From a virus, in IMG/VR virus record IMGVR_UViG_3300037963_001192, positions 1 through 30,023 of that record: 30,023 bases of DNA; one strand, written 5' to 3'. Each line of letters starts with the position of its first letter. Positions within the stretch are counted from its first letter, which is position 1. The position numbers and the translations under genes are program-made. The notes beneath the pieces were generated by a model, which did no database searches, was not told where the DNA came from, and saw only the letters and a program-made list of their open reading frames with translations. Below are positions 16,089 through 22,885 of the stretch, piece after piece.

Positions 16089-16149
16089 TGGCTCACACAA
16101 GGCTTTTGACTAGGAAAACTTGCAAGGGTGGAAAGGCAAAAGTGAGCCA
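16089..16149 (+). other. Inverted repeat, possible structured RNA
   Basis: TGGCTCAC (16089-16096) pairs perfectly with GTGAGCCA (16142-16149), eight base pairs closing a 45-base loop. Giving up the last pair allows CTTTTG (16103-16108) to pair with CAAAAG (16137-16142), making a longer stacked rod. Both arms lie upstream of the real start of the next gene (16178). A long in-frame ORF from 16088 would read through it, but its ATG lacks a ribosome site. A structured leader or non-coding RNA fits better than coding sequence. Confidence 0.45.
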
Positions 16150-16177
16150 AAAATTTAGAAACAAAAGGAGAAGTGAA

Positions 16178-16288
16178 ATGACAGAAGCTATGTTTGATTT
16201 GTTATACATAATGAGAGAGGTTTGTTATATAATTTTAATTATAATGCTATGGTTTGTTAGTGTTAAATACTTAAGGAGTGATAAATGA
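16178..16288 (+). CDS. Membrane microprotein
   Basis: A 36-aa protein. The frame is open from an ATG at 16088, but that one has no ribosome site and lies on the stem of an inverted repeat, whereas the ATG at 16178 has AGGAG eight bases upstream. The peptide has a short N-terminal part (MTEAMFDLLYIMREV) and one membrane segment (CYIILIIMLWFVSVKYL), ending in RSDK. Its stop overlaps the start of the lipoprotein gene (ATGA). It is one of three consecutive tiny envelope proteins, so a joint role at the host membrane is possible. No family recognised. Confidence 0.5.
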   Translation: MTEAMFDLLYIMREVCYIILIIMLWFVSVKYLRSDK

Positions 16289-16455
16289 AAAATTTAAGAT
16301 TTATGGTTTTAGGCTATTTAATAGCTTTTTGTTTAAATGGGTGTGATTTAGGTATAACAAATTCTAATAATGAAATAGATATGCCTTTTGAAACTAATTG
16401 TAGTGGTTTAGGCTCAAATTACTTAAACCCTTTATATGTTAAAATAGTAGAATAG
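16285..16455 (+). CDS. Small lipoprotein
   Basis: A 56-aa protein with a complete lipoprotein signal: basic start MKNLR, hydrophobic core FMVLGYLIAFC, and lipobox LNGC with the lipidated cysteine at position 20. Cleavage would leave a mature peptide of 37 residues (CDLGITNSNNE and so on) with one more cysteine at position 39. Ribosome site AAGGAG lies at 16272-16277 and the start overlaps the upstream gene. Asp at +2 after the cysteine is the classical inner-membrane retention signal in enteric bacteria. Phage-encoded small lipoproteins include receptor blockers (T5 Llp type) and Rz1-like spanins; as it lies far from the lysis genes, superinfection exclusion is the more likely reading but remains a guess. 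Confidence 0.65.
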   Translation: MKNLRFMVLGYLIAFCLNGCDLGITNSNNEIDMPFETNCSGLGSNYLNPLYVKIVE

Positions 16456-16467
16456 GAGAAGTTAAAA

Positions 16468-16563
16468 ATGAATTATTACACAAAAAGAGATATAAAAGAT
16501 GCAGTTTGGTTTGTTTTAATGATAGTAGTATTTTATCTAAATCTAGTGGTTTGGAGCATTTAA
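16468..16563 (+). CDS. Single-pass membrane microprotein
   Basis: A 31-aa peptide with an AGGAG ribosome site about ten bases upstream. A polar start (MNYYTKRDIKDA) is followed by a membrane segment (VWFVLMIVVFYLNLVVWSI) that runs to the end. It directly follows the lipoprotein gene. Such short membrane peptides are common in early phage regions and may alter host envelope proteins; no family is recognised. The size makes it less certain, although start context and frame are good. Confidence 0.5.
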   Translation: MNYYTKRDIKDAVWFVLMIVVFYLNLVVWSI

Positions 16564-16573
16564 GGGGGGTTTT

Positions 16574-16822
16574 ATGAGCAGTTTTTACATGAGGGTAGAT
16601 GAACATACACCATTGCTATTAAAAGCAATAATTAAGTATAGTCCATTTAAGCAAAGTTATTATGCAGAGCAGTTAGGTATAAAACCTAGTAACTTATCAG
16701 CATATTTAAGTGGTAAGAAAAAAATGAGTAAAGAGTTTTGTAAAGAATTGTTGGAACTTTTAGGGTTTAATCCTGAAAGTCCATACATAATAATAAACAA
16801 AGATAAGTTAGTTAATTACTAA
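16574..16822 (+). CDS. HTH transcriptional regulator (Cro/CI-type)
   Basis: An 82-aa DNA-binding protein. A helix-turn-helix spans about residues 26-55: QSYYAEQLGIKPSNLSAYLSGKKKMSKEFCKELLELLG, with the usual pattern of a first helix, a G in the turn and a recognition helix starting PSNLSAYL. Length is that of Cro-like repressors. Ribosome site GGGGGG is close to the ATG. As the only clear regulator in the genome it probably controls the early-to-late switch or early autoregulation. No integrase or paired CI gene was seen, so lysogeny is not implied. Confidence 0.75.
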   Translation: MSSFYMRVDEHTPLLLKAIIKYSPFKQSYYAEQLGIKPSNLSAYLSGKKKMSKEFCKELLELLGFNPESPYIIINKDKLVNY

Positions 16823-16834
16823 AAAGGAGAAGTT

Positions 16835-17446
16835 ATGCCAGTAAAAATACATGGTAAAGATTATACAACTTGTGCTGAGAGATTAGCAACATTTCATGAG
16901 AGATTCAAAGATAATAAGAAGTCTATAATAACTGAGATAATACAATTCAAAGATGGTATTGTGGTTATAAAGGCAGCAGTTAAGGTAGATGAGGATGTGT
17001 ATGTTGGTCATGCATATGAAGAAATAGGCTCAACACAAATAAACACTACATCTGCCCTAGAAAATTGTGAAACAAGTGCTTTGGCAAGAGCATTAAAGTT
17101 TTGTTTAGGTGATGTTGATATATCAAATGAAATTGCTAGTGCTGAAGAAGTAGCAACTGCTATTAATAAGCAAGAGGGTGGTTATAAAATGAAAACACCT
17201 GATGGTGAAAAAAGACAAATGATTGGTGAAGCTACAGAAAAACAGATTGGCTATATTAAGAAGTTAAATGCTGAGAAAGGTTTGTTTACTGATGATAAAT
17301 TAGAAGTTGAGATGATGAACTTAAGTAAGCAAAGAGCAAGTGAACTTATTGAAGCATTGCAAAATACTGATAATAGTGTTGATGATGATGATGAAGTTAA
17401 AGCAGTTAAAGTTGGTGAAGTTAAACCTGAAGAAATACCATTTTAG
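16835..17446 (+). CDS. ERF-family single-strand DNA annealing protein
   Basis: A 203-aa recombination protein. Residues 1-115 contain the family core: YTTCAERLATFHERF, ITEIIQFKDGIVVIKAAVKV, and TSALENCETSALARALKFCLG, characteristic of ERF-type annealing proteins of marine phages. Residues 130-190 form a small helical domain (TEKQIGYIKKLNAEKG, LSKQRASELIEAL) often found at the C-terminus of this group. The end is acidic (VDDDDEVK) and closes with EEIPF, resembling the C-terminal tip of SSB (DDDIPF), which recruits repair and replication proteins. It should anneal complementary single strands with the nearby nuclease. Ribosome site AAGGAG lies upstream. Confidence 0.8.
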   Translation: MPVKIHGKDYTTCAERLATFHERFKDNKKSIITEIIQFKDGIVVIKAAVKVDEDVYVGHAYEEIGSTQINTTSALENCETSALARALKFCLGDVDISNEIASAEEVATAINKQEGGYKMKTPDGEKRQMIGEATEKQIGYIKKLNAEKGLFTDDKLEVEMMNLSKQRASELIEALQNTDNSVDDDDEVKAVKVGEVKPEEIPF

Positions 17447-17454
17447 GAGGTTAT

Positions 17455-17607
17455 ATGGACTATCAAAGTGAATGTTGTGGAGCAGATACAATAACTGAGT
17501 TGAATTATCATAGTGATTTAAATATTACTACTGGAATATGTTCTACTTGCAAAGAGCATTGTAATTTTCATAAACAAGGAGATGACCATGAATCAGGCAT
17601 TGTATAA
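17455..17607 (+). CDS. Small zinc-ribbon protein
   Basis: A 50-aa protein with a strong ribosome site (AGGAGG at 17445-17450). Cysteines are at 7, 8, 29, 32 and 36, with a CSTC knuckle (29-32) and CC at 7-8, followed by CNFH. The pattern ECCGA near the start and GICSTCKEHC in the second half is a common phage zinc-ribbon form. It overlaps the next gene by 20 bases and lies within the recombination cluster, so a nucleic-acid or protein-binding accessory role is inferred. Its exact partner is unknown. Confidence 0.6.
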   Translation: MDYQSECCGADTITELNYHSDLNITTGICSTCKEHCNFHKQGDDHESGIV

Positions 17608-18070
17608 TAGGTTTGAGTATGGAAAGATTGCAGAAGATGCTTTTAAAAAGTTTTGTGAATATCATAAAATAACTTGTGTGCAGTTTGGGATTACAGACTT
17701 ACCAAATGGTGAAAAATTACAACCTGAAGTAAGTTTTAAAATACCTAAAATAATACAATGTTCACCTGATTTTTGGATTGTAAAAAATGAATTTAATTTT
17801 GTTGAGTGTAAGATGGCAGACAAAAAAACTGGCTCTCATGTCAAAATAAAAAGCAAAGACTTAGAGTGTTACAAACAATGGTCAAATATTGCTGGTTTGC
17901 TGTTTTACATTCACAATCCAATGTATAAAGAATCATATTTGATAAAGATAGCTGATATAGAGAACATTATATTATCAGGTAATTGCAAAGAAGGTGTTTA
18001 TGAAGAAAACAATAAACATTTTTATGAGATTACAATGGATGACATAAGAAACTATGGTAAAGAAGTATAG
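17588..18070 (+). CDS. PD-(D/E)XK nuclease-like protein
   Basis: A 160-aa protein with the core of the PD-(D/E)XK fold: an N-terminal helix with YGKIAEDAFKKFCEYH (E16 may complete the site), then PD at 60-61 (SPDFWIV), and ECK at 73-75 after a strand (FNFVECKM), giving metal-binding residues D61, E73 and K75. Size fits small phage exonucleases or Holliday junction resolvases. Two ATG codons are present: 17582 touches the AGGAG ribosome site with no spacing, while 17588 has six bases, so 17588 is preferred. Lying next to the ERF protein, it may resect ends for annealing. Substrate is not known. Confidence 0.65.
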   Translation: MNQALYNRFEYGKIAEDAFKKFCEYHKITCVQFGITDLPNGEKLQPEVSFKIPKIIQCSPDFWIVKNEFNFVECKMADKKTGSHVKIKSKDLECYKQWSNIAGLLFYIHNPMYKESYLIKIADIENIILSGNCKEGVYEENNKHFYEITMDDIRNYGKEV

Positions 18071-18109
18071 TTATTGTTAAGTTAAAAGGTTAAGGAAAAG
18101 GAGATTAAT

Positions 18110-18886
18110 ATGGCTAAAAGGTTTTTAGATAGTAGTTTGTTTGAAAAGAGGTGGTTTAGAAAATTACCATCTAACATAAAATTATTTTATTTTTATATGT
18201 TAACTAAATGTGACCATGCAGGTATGTATGATGTTGACTTAGAACTTGCAGAGTTTCAGATTGGTATGGAAATAAATAAAGATAATATACTAAAATATAT
18301 TGGTGAGCATATAGAAATAATAAAAGATGACAAATGGTTTATAAAAAAATTCCCTGAATTTCAGTATGGTGTGTTAAATCCAAAAGTAAAGGCTCATGCT
18401 AGTGTCATAAAAATATTAGAAAAAAATAACTGTTTGAAAGGGTTTAGTAACTCTTTGCAAAGAGTACAAGATAAAGATAAAGATAAGGTTAAGAATAAGA
18501 AAAAGGAGAATAAGGTGGAATTACATGAGATATTAGATTTAAAACAAGATGATAACAGACTAGAGATAAGAAGAATTAAGTTTATTAATGAATTGAACAA
18601 AGAGTTTCATACTAAGTACACAAAAGAGTTAAGAAGGGCATTTTTTGATTATTGGACAGAGCCTAATAAAAGCAAGACCAAGATGAGATTTGAGTTAGAA
18701 AAAACATGGGATACTGGCAGAAGGTTAGCAAGATGGGCAAATAATTCTTTTAATAAACAAGAAGATATTAGAAGTTATGATAGTGATGCTGAATTTAAAA
18801 AAAGTCAGCAATTAAAAAAGAAGATGGATGAAGTTGCTAAAGATGCAGCAGACCCTGATGACATAAAACAAATATTAGGAGTATAA
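18110..18886 (+). CDS. Replication initiation / helicase-loader-like protein
   Basis: A 258-aa protein with ribosome site GGAGATTAAT. The N-terminus (RFLDSSLFEKRWFRKLPSNIKLFYFYMLTKCDHAGMYDVDLELAEFQIG) is a winged-helix module like that of phage replisome organisers related to DnaD and lambda O. A lysine-rich linker (VQDKDKDKVKNKKKENK, about 120-136) leads to a helical C-terminal domain with FHTKYTKELRRAFFDYWTEPNKSKTKMRFELEKTWDTGRRLARWA, the part that in related proteins meets the helicase or single-stranded DNA. With no polymerase gene present, this protein would recruit the host replisome. The linker runs may hold AT-rich iterons, but none were defined. Confidence 0.65.
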   Translation: MAKRFLDSSLFEKRWFRKLPSNIKLFYFYMLTKCDHAGMYDVDLELAEFQIGMEINKDNILKYIGEHIEIIKDDKWFIKKFPEFQYGVLNPKVKAHASVIKILEKNNCLKGFSNSLQRVQDKDKDKVKNKKKENKVELHEILDLKQDDNRLEIRRIKFINELNKEFHTKYTKELRRAFFDYWTEPNKSKTKMRFELEKTWDTGRRLARWANNSFNKQEDIRSYDSDAEFKKSQQLKKKMDEVAKDAADPDDIKQILGV

Positions 18887-18887
18887 T

Positions 18888-19181
18888 ATGCTAGATAACA
18901 TAATTAAAAAATTAGCCATCATACTTGCATTATGTGGTGCTATTGGTAGTGTTTTATATTTTACTGACTTAGGTGCTTTTCTTAAAGGTGAAGCTGAAGA
19001 AAAAGTAAAGCAGAAAGTAGAAGAATTTAAAAAAGATGTAAAAGAAAAGCTGGATACTAAAAAAGAAGAAGTAGAGGTAGAGGTAGAAAAAGTAGAAGAA
19101 AAGATAGAAGATGTGAAGGTGCAGGTTGAGGATAAAATTAATGATTTAAAAAAGATTAAATTGGAAAATATTATAAAATGA
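18888..19181 (+). CDS. Membrane-anchored coiled-coil protein
   Basis: A 97-aa protein with one N-terminal membrane segment (about residues 8-27, KLAIILALCGAIGSVLYFTDLG) and a long charged coiled coil from about 34 to 93 built of Lys/Glu/Val heptads (KQKVEEFKKDVKEKLDTKKEEVEVEVEKVEEK). Ribosome site AGGAG is seven bases before the ATG. It lies inside the replication region, not in the lysis cassette, and its stop overlaps the next start. It may tether replication or phage DNA to the membrane, or affect envelope functions; neither is proven. Coiled coils of this type are low-complexity, so family searches will be of limited help. Confidence 0.6.
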   Translation: MLDNIIKKLAIILALCGAIGSVLYFTDLGAFLKGEAEEKVKQKVEEFKKDVKEKLDTKKEEVEVEVEKVEEKIEDVKVQVEDKINDLKKIKLENIIK

Positions 19182-19324
19182 TTAGGAAAGAACTAGGATT
19201 TATTTATATTGTTAATGGGAGAAGTTTTACAACTATGAAGGAAGCAGAAGAATATGCCAAACAAGAAAGCAAAATACAGAAAGCAGATGAGAAAGAAAAA
19301 AAACATTGCAATAAAGAAATATAA
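19178..19324 (+). CDS. Small hypothetical protein
   Basis: A 48-aa protein starting inside the last codons of the coiled-coil gene (ATGA overlap), so probably translationally coupled. It has a strand-like start (LGFIYIVNGRSFTTMKEAEEYAKQ), a form seen in short phage proteins with a single beta hairpin and helix, followed by a charged tail (SKIQKADEKEKKHCNKEI). No motif for a known family. The product is real only if coupling works, as no separate ribosome site is visible. Confidence 0.45.
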   Translation: MIRKELGFIYIVNGRSFTTMKEAEEYAKQESKIQKADEKEKKHCNKEI

Positions 19325-19347
19325 AAGAAGCAAGAAGAAATAGATAT

Positions 19348-19417
19348 GAGGGCAGCATTAACCTTAACCTTTCAAATCCCACACTCTCAATGGGTTTGAT
19401 TCTCCTATGTTGCCCTC
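19348..19417 (+). other. Structured intergenic RNA candidate covering a start codon
   Basis: Bases 19348-19358 (GAGGGCAGCAT) pair with 19407-19417 (ATGTTGCCCTC) over 11 positions with one G-U pair. Inside, TCAAA/CCCA (19372-19381) pairs with TGGG/TTTGA (19391-19399) with one bulged T and a 9-base loop. The outer helix contains the ATG (19407) of the zinc-ribbon gene, so the fold would hide its start. I tested a tRNA fold in both directions and it fails. Could be a translational switch, an unknown RNA or a processing element. Confidence 0.5.
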
Positions 19418-19580
19418 AGAAAAAAAATGTAGAAAGTGCAATAAAGTTCAAGACAAGAAAGAGTTTTATGTTATTTATTCAGGCTATAAATACAACACTT
19501 GTAAAAGCTGTTATAAAAAAATGAACACAAAAAAATATAAGGAGATTAAAGATAGGAAAAAAAAGTTCAAGCTGTGGTAA
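19407..19580 (+). CDS. Small zinc-ribbon protein of HNH-associated type
   Basis: A 57-aa protein with two CxxC knuckles: CRKC at 8-11 and CKSC at 32-35, spaced by KVQDKKEFYVIYSGYKYNT. This KxCxxCxxxKxxxEFY...CxxC pattern is common in small phage proteins and in the N-terminal parts of HNH endonucleases; here no HNH part follows, and the C-terminus is a lysine-rich helix (MNTKKYKEIKDRKKKFKLW). There is no AGGAG before its ATG, and the ATG lies within an RNA helix (19348-19417). It overlaps the beginning of the RusA frame. Confidence 0.5.
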   Translation: MLPSEKKCRKCNKVQDKKEFYVIYSGYKYNTCKSCYKKMNTKKYKEIKDRKKKFKLW

Positions 19581-19932
19581 GTGGGAAAGCCTAGAAATTA
19601 ATGATAAAATTTATAGTAGAAATGCTGTAGATAAATGGCATTGGTCTAAAAAGCAAAGAATAAAACACCAGTATCAATTCCAAATAAGACATATAATGAA
19701 TGAGAATAATATAGAGCCTACATCTGAAAAGTGTCAGTTAAAGATTATTGTTTATTTAAAAAGAAAGTATGATATTGACAATGTTTGGGGTGGAATAAAA
19801 GGTTTTTTAGATGCTTTATGTATAGAAAGATTTATACATGATGATAGTGCTAAGTGGTTAGATATAGTAAGTTTAAAACAAGAAAAAGCTAGTAAATTTA
19901 AGATTTTAGTAGAAAGAAAGGTACTTTCCTAG
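19552..19932 (+). CDS. rusA: RusA-type Holliday junction resolvase, start unclear
   Basis: The conserved part is clear: KYDIDNVWGGIKGFLDALCIERFIHDDSAKW carries the D-x-D-N and D-D residues that bind metal in RusA, which cuts four-way DNA junctions. Counting only from the ATG at 19696 gives 78 aa and loses a well-conserved N-terminal strand and helix that is present in frame upstream (EINDKIYSRNAVDKWHWSKKQRIKHQYQF). Open frame reaches 19525 with no ATG, GTG or TTG. The best-placed codon is ATA at 19552, seven bases after GGAG (19541-19544), giving 126 aa, the usual RusA size. A -2 or +1 slip from the zinc-ribbon gene on its A8 run, or an assembly indel, are alternatives. Confidence 0.7.
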   Translation: MGKKSSSCGKWESLEINDKIYSRNAVDKWHWSKKQRIKHQYQFQIRHIMNENNIEPTSEKCQLKIIVYLKRKYDIDNVWGGIKGFLDALCIERFIHDDSAKWLDIVSLKQEKASKFKILVERKVLS

Positions 19933-19945
19933 TTATACTACACCT

Positions 19946-20257
19946 ATGGCTAGACCTAAAAAATATGATATTGATACAAAGCAAGTAGTTAAGTTAGCTT
20001 CCTATGGTTGCACTATAAGAGAAGTGGCTAATTTTTTTGGATGCTCTGAAGATTTAATTAAAAAGAGTTATTCCCAATTTATTACAAAAGGGAAAGATGA
20101 AGGAAAAATAAGATTAAGAAAACTGCAATGGACAGCTGCTGAAAAAGGAAATGTTCCTATGCTTATATGGTTAGGTAAACAAGTATTAGGACAAACAGAC
20201 AAACAAGAACTGACAGAAGTAAAACCTATAGATGAAATAGTATTTGATGGCATCTAG
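19946..20257 (+). CDS. Terminase small subunit
   Basis: A 103-aa protein that recognises phage DNA for packaging. Residues about 13-60 form a helix-turn-helix with the pattern VKLASYGCTIREVANFFGCSEDLIKKSYSQFITKG, typical of small terminase subunits, followed by LRKLQWTAAEKGNVPMLIWLGKQVLGQTD, a signature phrase of phage small terminases. It lies immediately before TerL and overlaps it by 11 bases. There is no AGGAG at its start; the sequence CACCTATGG precedes translation, so coupling with the RusA gene ending 14 bases upstream is possible. Confidence 0.8.
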   Translation: MARPKKYDIDTKQVVKLASYGCTIREVANFFGCSEDLIKKSYSQFITKGKDEGKIRLRKLQWTAAEKGNVPMLIWLGKQVLGQTDKQELTEVKPIDEIVFDGI

Positions 20258-21533
20258 CTTAACATTACACAAAGAAGATTATTTTCCACACCAATGGGAT
20301 TTCATAAAAAGTGGCTTTGTTGGTGAAAATAAAGATAAGTCTATAGTGGCAATGGTAGCTGGAGTAGGAAGTGGAAAAACATGGTCATTCCTGAGAAAAA
20401 CATTTATCAACCACATATCAAGAAAGAACAAAGATGGCATAAGTAATGGTTGGATTATCTACCCTACATACTCTTTAGCAGAAGAAGTATTTATACCACC
20501 ATTTTTAGATATACTGACAAGCAAAGGAATCCCTTATGATTACAATGTATCCAAACACACTATAAAAACTGCTTATGGAAATATAAAAATATTTCAAATG
20601 GTTAAGCCACAATCTATAGTAGGGGTCAGCTTAAGCTACTGTGGATTTGATGAATATGACATTAATAGTGAAAAATATTGTGAATTAGCATTTAATAAAG
20701 CTGTAGGTAGAATGAGAGATTGTGAAAACCCTGAGATATATATATGCACAACACCTGAAGGAATGAAATATACCTACACCTTAATGGTAGAAAAAGATGA
20801 TGATAATAAATTTTTAGTTAGGGGAAAAACTACAGATAATGTATATTTGCCTAAGACTTATCTTAAATTATTAGAAGATAACTATGATGAAAAACTTTTA
20901 AAGGCTTACAGAGATGGTCAATTTGTTAACTTACAACAAGGTCAAACATACTACCAGTTCAACAGAGATGAAAATGTTCAGACAGTTCAATACAACAGAG
21001 CATTACCTGTTAGACTGGGAATTGACTGGAATGTTGACCCTGAATGTGCAGTCTTATTTCAACTTTATGAAAGACAACCCCAAATAAGAGTTTTTGATTG
21101 TATAGCCTTAACACATGGTGGTAGTGGTGACCTACTCACAGAAAGAATGGTTAATACAATTAAGAATAAATACCCAAATAGTGAATATGTAGCATATCCT
21201 GATGCAACTGGACATAAAAGAGGCTCTAGTGCAATGTATAGTGATATTGACTTATTAGTTAAGGGTGGATTTAAAGTAAAAGCAATGAAAACAAATCCAC
21301 TTGTTATTGACAGAGTTAATGCAGTAAACAAAGCACTTCAAGGTAATCTTGTTATTGACCCTAGTTGTAAAGACTTAATTCAGGATTTAGAAAAAACATC
21401 AAACAAAGAAGGAACTAGAGAAATAGACAAGAGTAACAAAAACTTAACACATATGTCTGATGCACTAGGATATGCAGTACATTGGGAATTACCAATAATT
21501 AAACCAACATTGGGGAGCATAAGAAGGATATGA
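20247..21533 (+). CDS. terL: Terminase large subunit
   Basis: A 428-aa packaging motor with ATPase and nuclease domains. The ATPase domain has Walker A GVGSGKT at residues 39-45 and Walker B LSYCGFDE ending in D135-E136. The RNase H-like nuclease domain has candidate metal ligands D260 (LGIDWNVDPE), D319 (AYPDATG) and D405 (HMSDALGYA). Length is normal for a phage TerL. The frame contains a TTG three bases earlier (20244), but ATG at 20247 is the likely start, inside the end of the small subunit gene. The stop overlaps the portal start (ATGA). It should dock on the portal and translocate DNA. Confidence 0.93.
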   Translation: MASSLTLHKEDYFPHQWDFIKSGFVGENKDKSIVAMVAGVGSGKTWSFLRKTFINHISRKNKDGISNGWIIYPTYSLAEEVFIPPFLDILTSKGIPYDYNVSKHTIKTAYGNIKIFQMVKPQSIVGVSLSYCGFDEYDINSEKYCELAFNKAVGRMRDCENPEIYICTTPEGMKYTYTLMVEKDDDNKFLVRGKTTDNVYLPKTYLKLLEDNYDEKLLKAYRDGQFVNLQQGQTYYQFNRDENVQTVQYNRALPVRLGIDWNVDPECAVLFQLYERQPQIRVFDCIALTHGGSGDLLTERMVNTIKNKYPNSEYVAYPDATGHKRGSSAMYSDIDLLVKGGFKVKAMKTNPLVIDRVNAVNKALQGNLVIDPSCKDLIQDLEKTSNKEGTREIDKSNKNLTHMSDALGYAVHWELPIIKPTLGSIRRI

Positions 21534-22885
21534 TACCAAACATAAGTGAACTATTAGTATTAAATGCTAAGTATGATGCAAGTCAAAAAAGAAAAGATAT
21601 GTGGAAGTCAGCAAGGTTAGATGCCTTAGAGTATTACAAAGGTAGAAGTTTGCCTTATACAATGGAATATTTTGATTTAACATTGTTTGACAAAGTACCT
21701 GCTGCAAACATTAATGTGACTAAAAGAATTATAGATAGAATATCATTAGTGTATATGAAGCCACCTAAAAGAATTTATACTAAAGAAGAAACACCATTAC
21801 TATTTCATCATAAAGACTTTAAGATGCAAAGAGCAGAAAGAATGACTAACTTGCTTGATGGTGTGCTTATCAAAGTTTGTATGAGATATAATGATAAGAA
21901 TGAGCAGAAAATTGAGTATGATATTATACATGATTATGAGCCTATGTTTGGTGATGACCCATTAACTCCAATAGCATTTACTTATCCTATAGCTACAAAA
22001 GATACAGTAGTTGATGATACAGCAAAGCTATATGTGTACTGGGATAAAGATAACACATTTACTTATGATGAGAATGGTAAGATATATACAGATGAAGATA
22101 ATCCTGATATGATTAATCCATATGGTGTATTGCCTTTTGTTGAGTGCTGGAGAGATGGAAAACCTGAGTCTAGTTATATGGACACAGACCCATCTACTGA
22201 TTTAATACAAACAAATACTATGATTAATGTTGCAGAAACAAATAAAAATGCAAACATCATGTTTCAATCATTTGGCTATATCTATGTTAATGGCTCACAG
22301 ATAGAAAAAGATAGTATGGAAGTAGGAGCAGACAAAATTTCTTTTTTAGGAATTGATGGTCAAATGAACATTGTAACACCACCTAACACAGTAGATTCTA
22401 TAACATCATCAATCACAACAGCTTACAAGATGTTAGCACAGAACTACCATATAGATATAAACTTTGTAGAAGGAACTACAGCACAATCAGGTGTTGCTCT
22501 CAAGCTAAGAAACCAAGAACTGCAAGATGAAAGAATATCAGATGTTATTAAGTGGAGAGAAGTAGAAAAGAAAATATTTGAACTTGAAAGACTTATAATG
22601 GCTGTAGATTTTGGAAAAGATGCAGGTGAGTTAGAACAAATTGACTTTGAAGAAACTATGGAAGTATTAAGTGACCAAGAGCAAAGAGATAAATGGGAAT
22701 GGGAGTTATCTAATGGACTTATAGACAGAGCAGATATACTTATGCAGAAAGACCCTGATAGATTCCCTGATAGAGATACTGCTGAAGATTACTTATTTGA
22801 AAGAAGTGATGCAGACTTAGCAGATGATGATGAAGAAGTAGAAGAAGAAAACACATTACTATCACAATTAACTAGACCTGTATAA
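21530..22885 (+). CDS. Portal protein
   Basis: A 451-aa protein that forms the DNA entry ring of the capsid. The position next to TerL with an ATGA overlap, the length and the pattern fit SPP1-like portal proteins: LDALEYYKGRSLPY near the N-terminus, NINVTKRIIDRISLVYMKPPKR, a central wing, YGVLPFVEC, DLIQTNTMINVAETNKNANIMFQSFG, and SGVALKLRNQELQDERISDVIKWREVEKKIFELERLI as the long crown-side helix. The C-terminus is acidic (DADLADDDEEVEEEN), a feature seen in many portals. No unusual changes were noted. Confidence 0.88.
   Translation: MIPNISELLVLNAKYDASQKRKDMWKSARLDALEYYKGRSLPYTMEYFDLTLFDKVPAANINVTKRIIDRISLVYMKPPKRIYTKEETPLLFHHKDFKMQRAERMTNLLDGVLIKVCMRYNDKNEQKIEYDIIHDYEPMFGDDPLTPIAFTYPIATKDTVVDDTAKLYVYWDKDNTFTYDENGKIYTDEDNPDMINPYGVLPFVECWRDGKPESSYMDTDPSTDLIQTNTMINVAETNKNANIMFQSFGYIYVNGSQIEKDSMEVGADKISFLGIDGQMNIVTPPNTVDSITSSITTAYKMLAQNYHIDINFVEGTTAQSGVALKLRNQELQDERISDVIKWREVEKKIFELERLIMAVDFGKDAGELEQIDFEETMEVLSDQEQRDKWEWELSNGLIDRADILMQKDPDRFPDRDTAEDYLFERSDADLADDDEEVEEENTLLSQLTRPV

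Noticed and set aside
16088-16288. 66-aa protein starting at ATG 16088
   Set aside because: No ribosome site at 16088; the first part lies on an inverted repeat; ATG 16178 in the same frame has AGGAG at good distance.
16574-16822. Lysogeny module
   Set aside because: A single HTH gene without integrase, excisionase, antirepressor or divergent repressor promoter does not support a temperate lifestyle.
19348-19417. tRNA gene
   Set aside because: The ends pair like an acceptor stem, and GGGTTTGATTC resembles a T-arm, but the space left for D and anticodon arms is too short, T33 and other fixed bases are absent, and the opposite strand fails as well.
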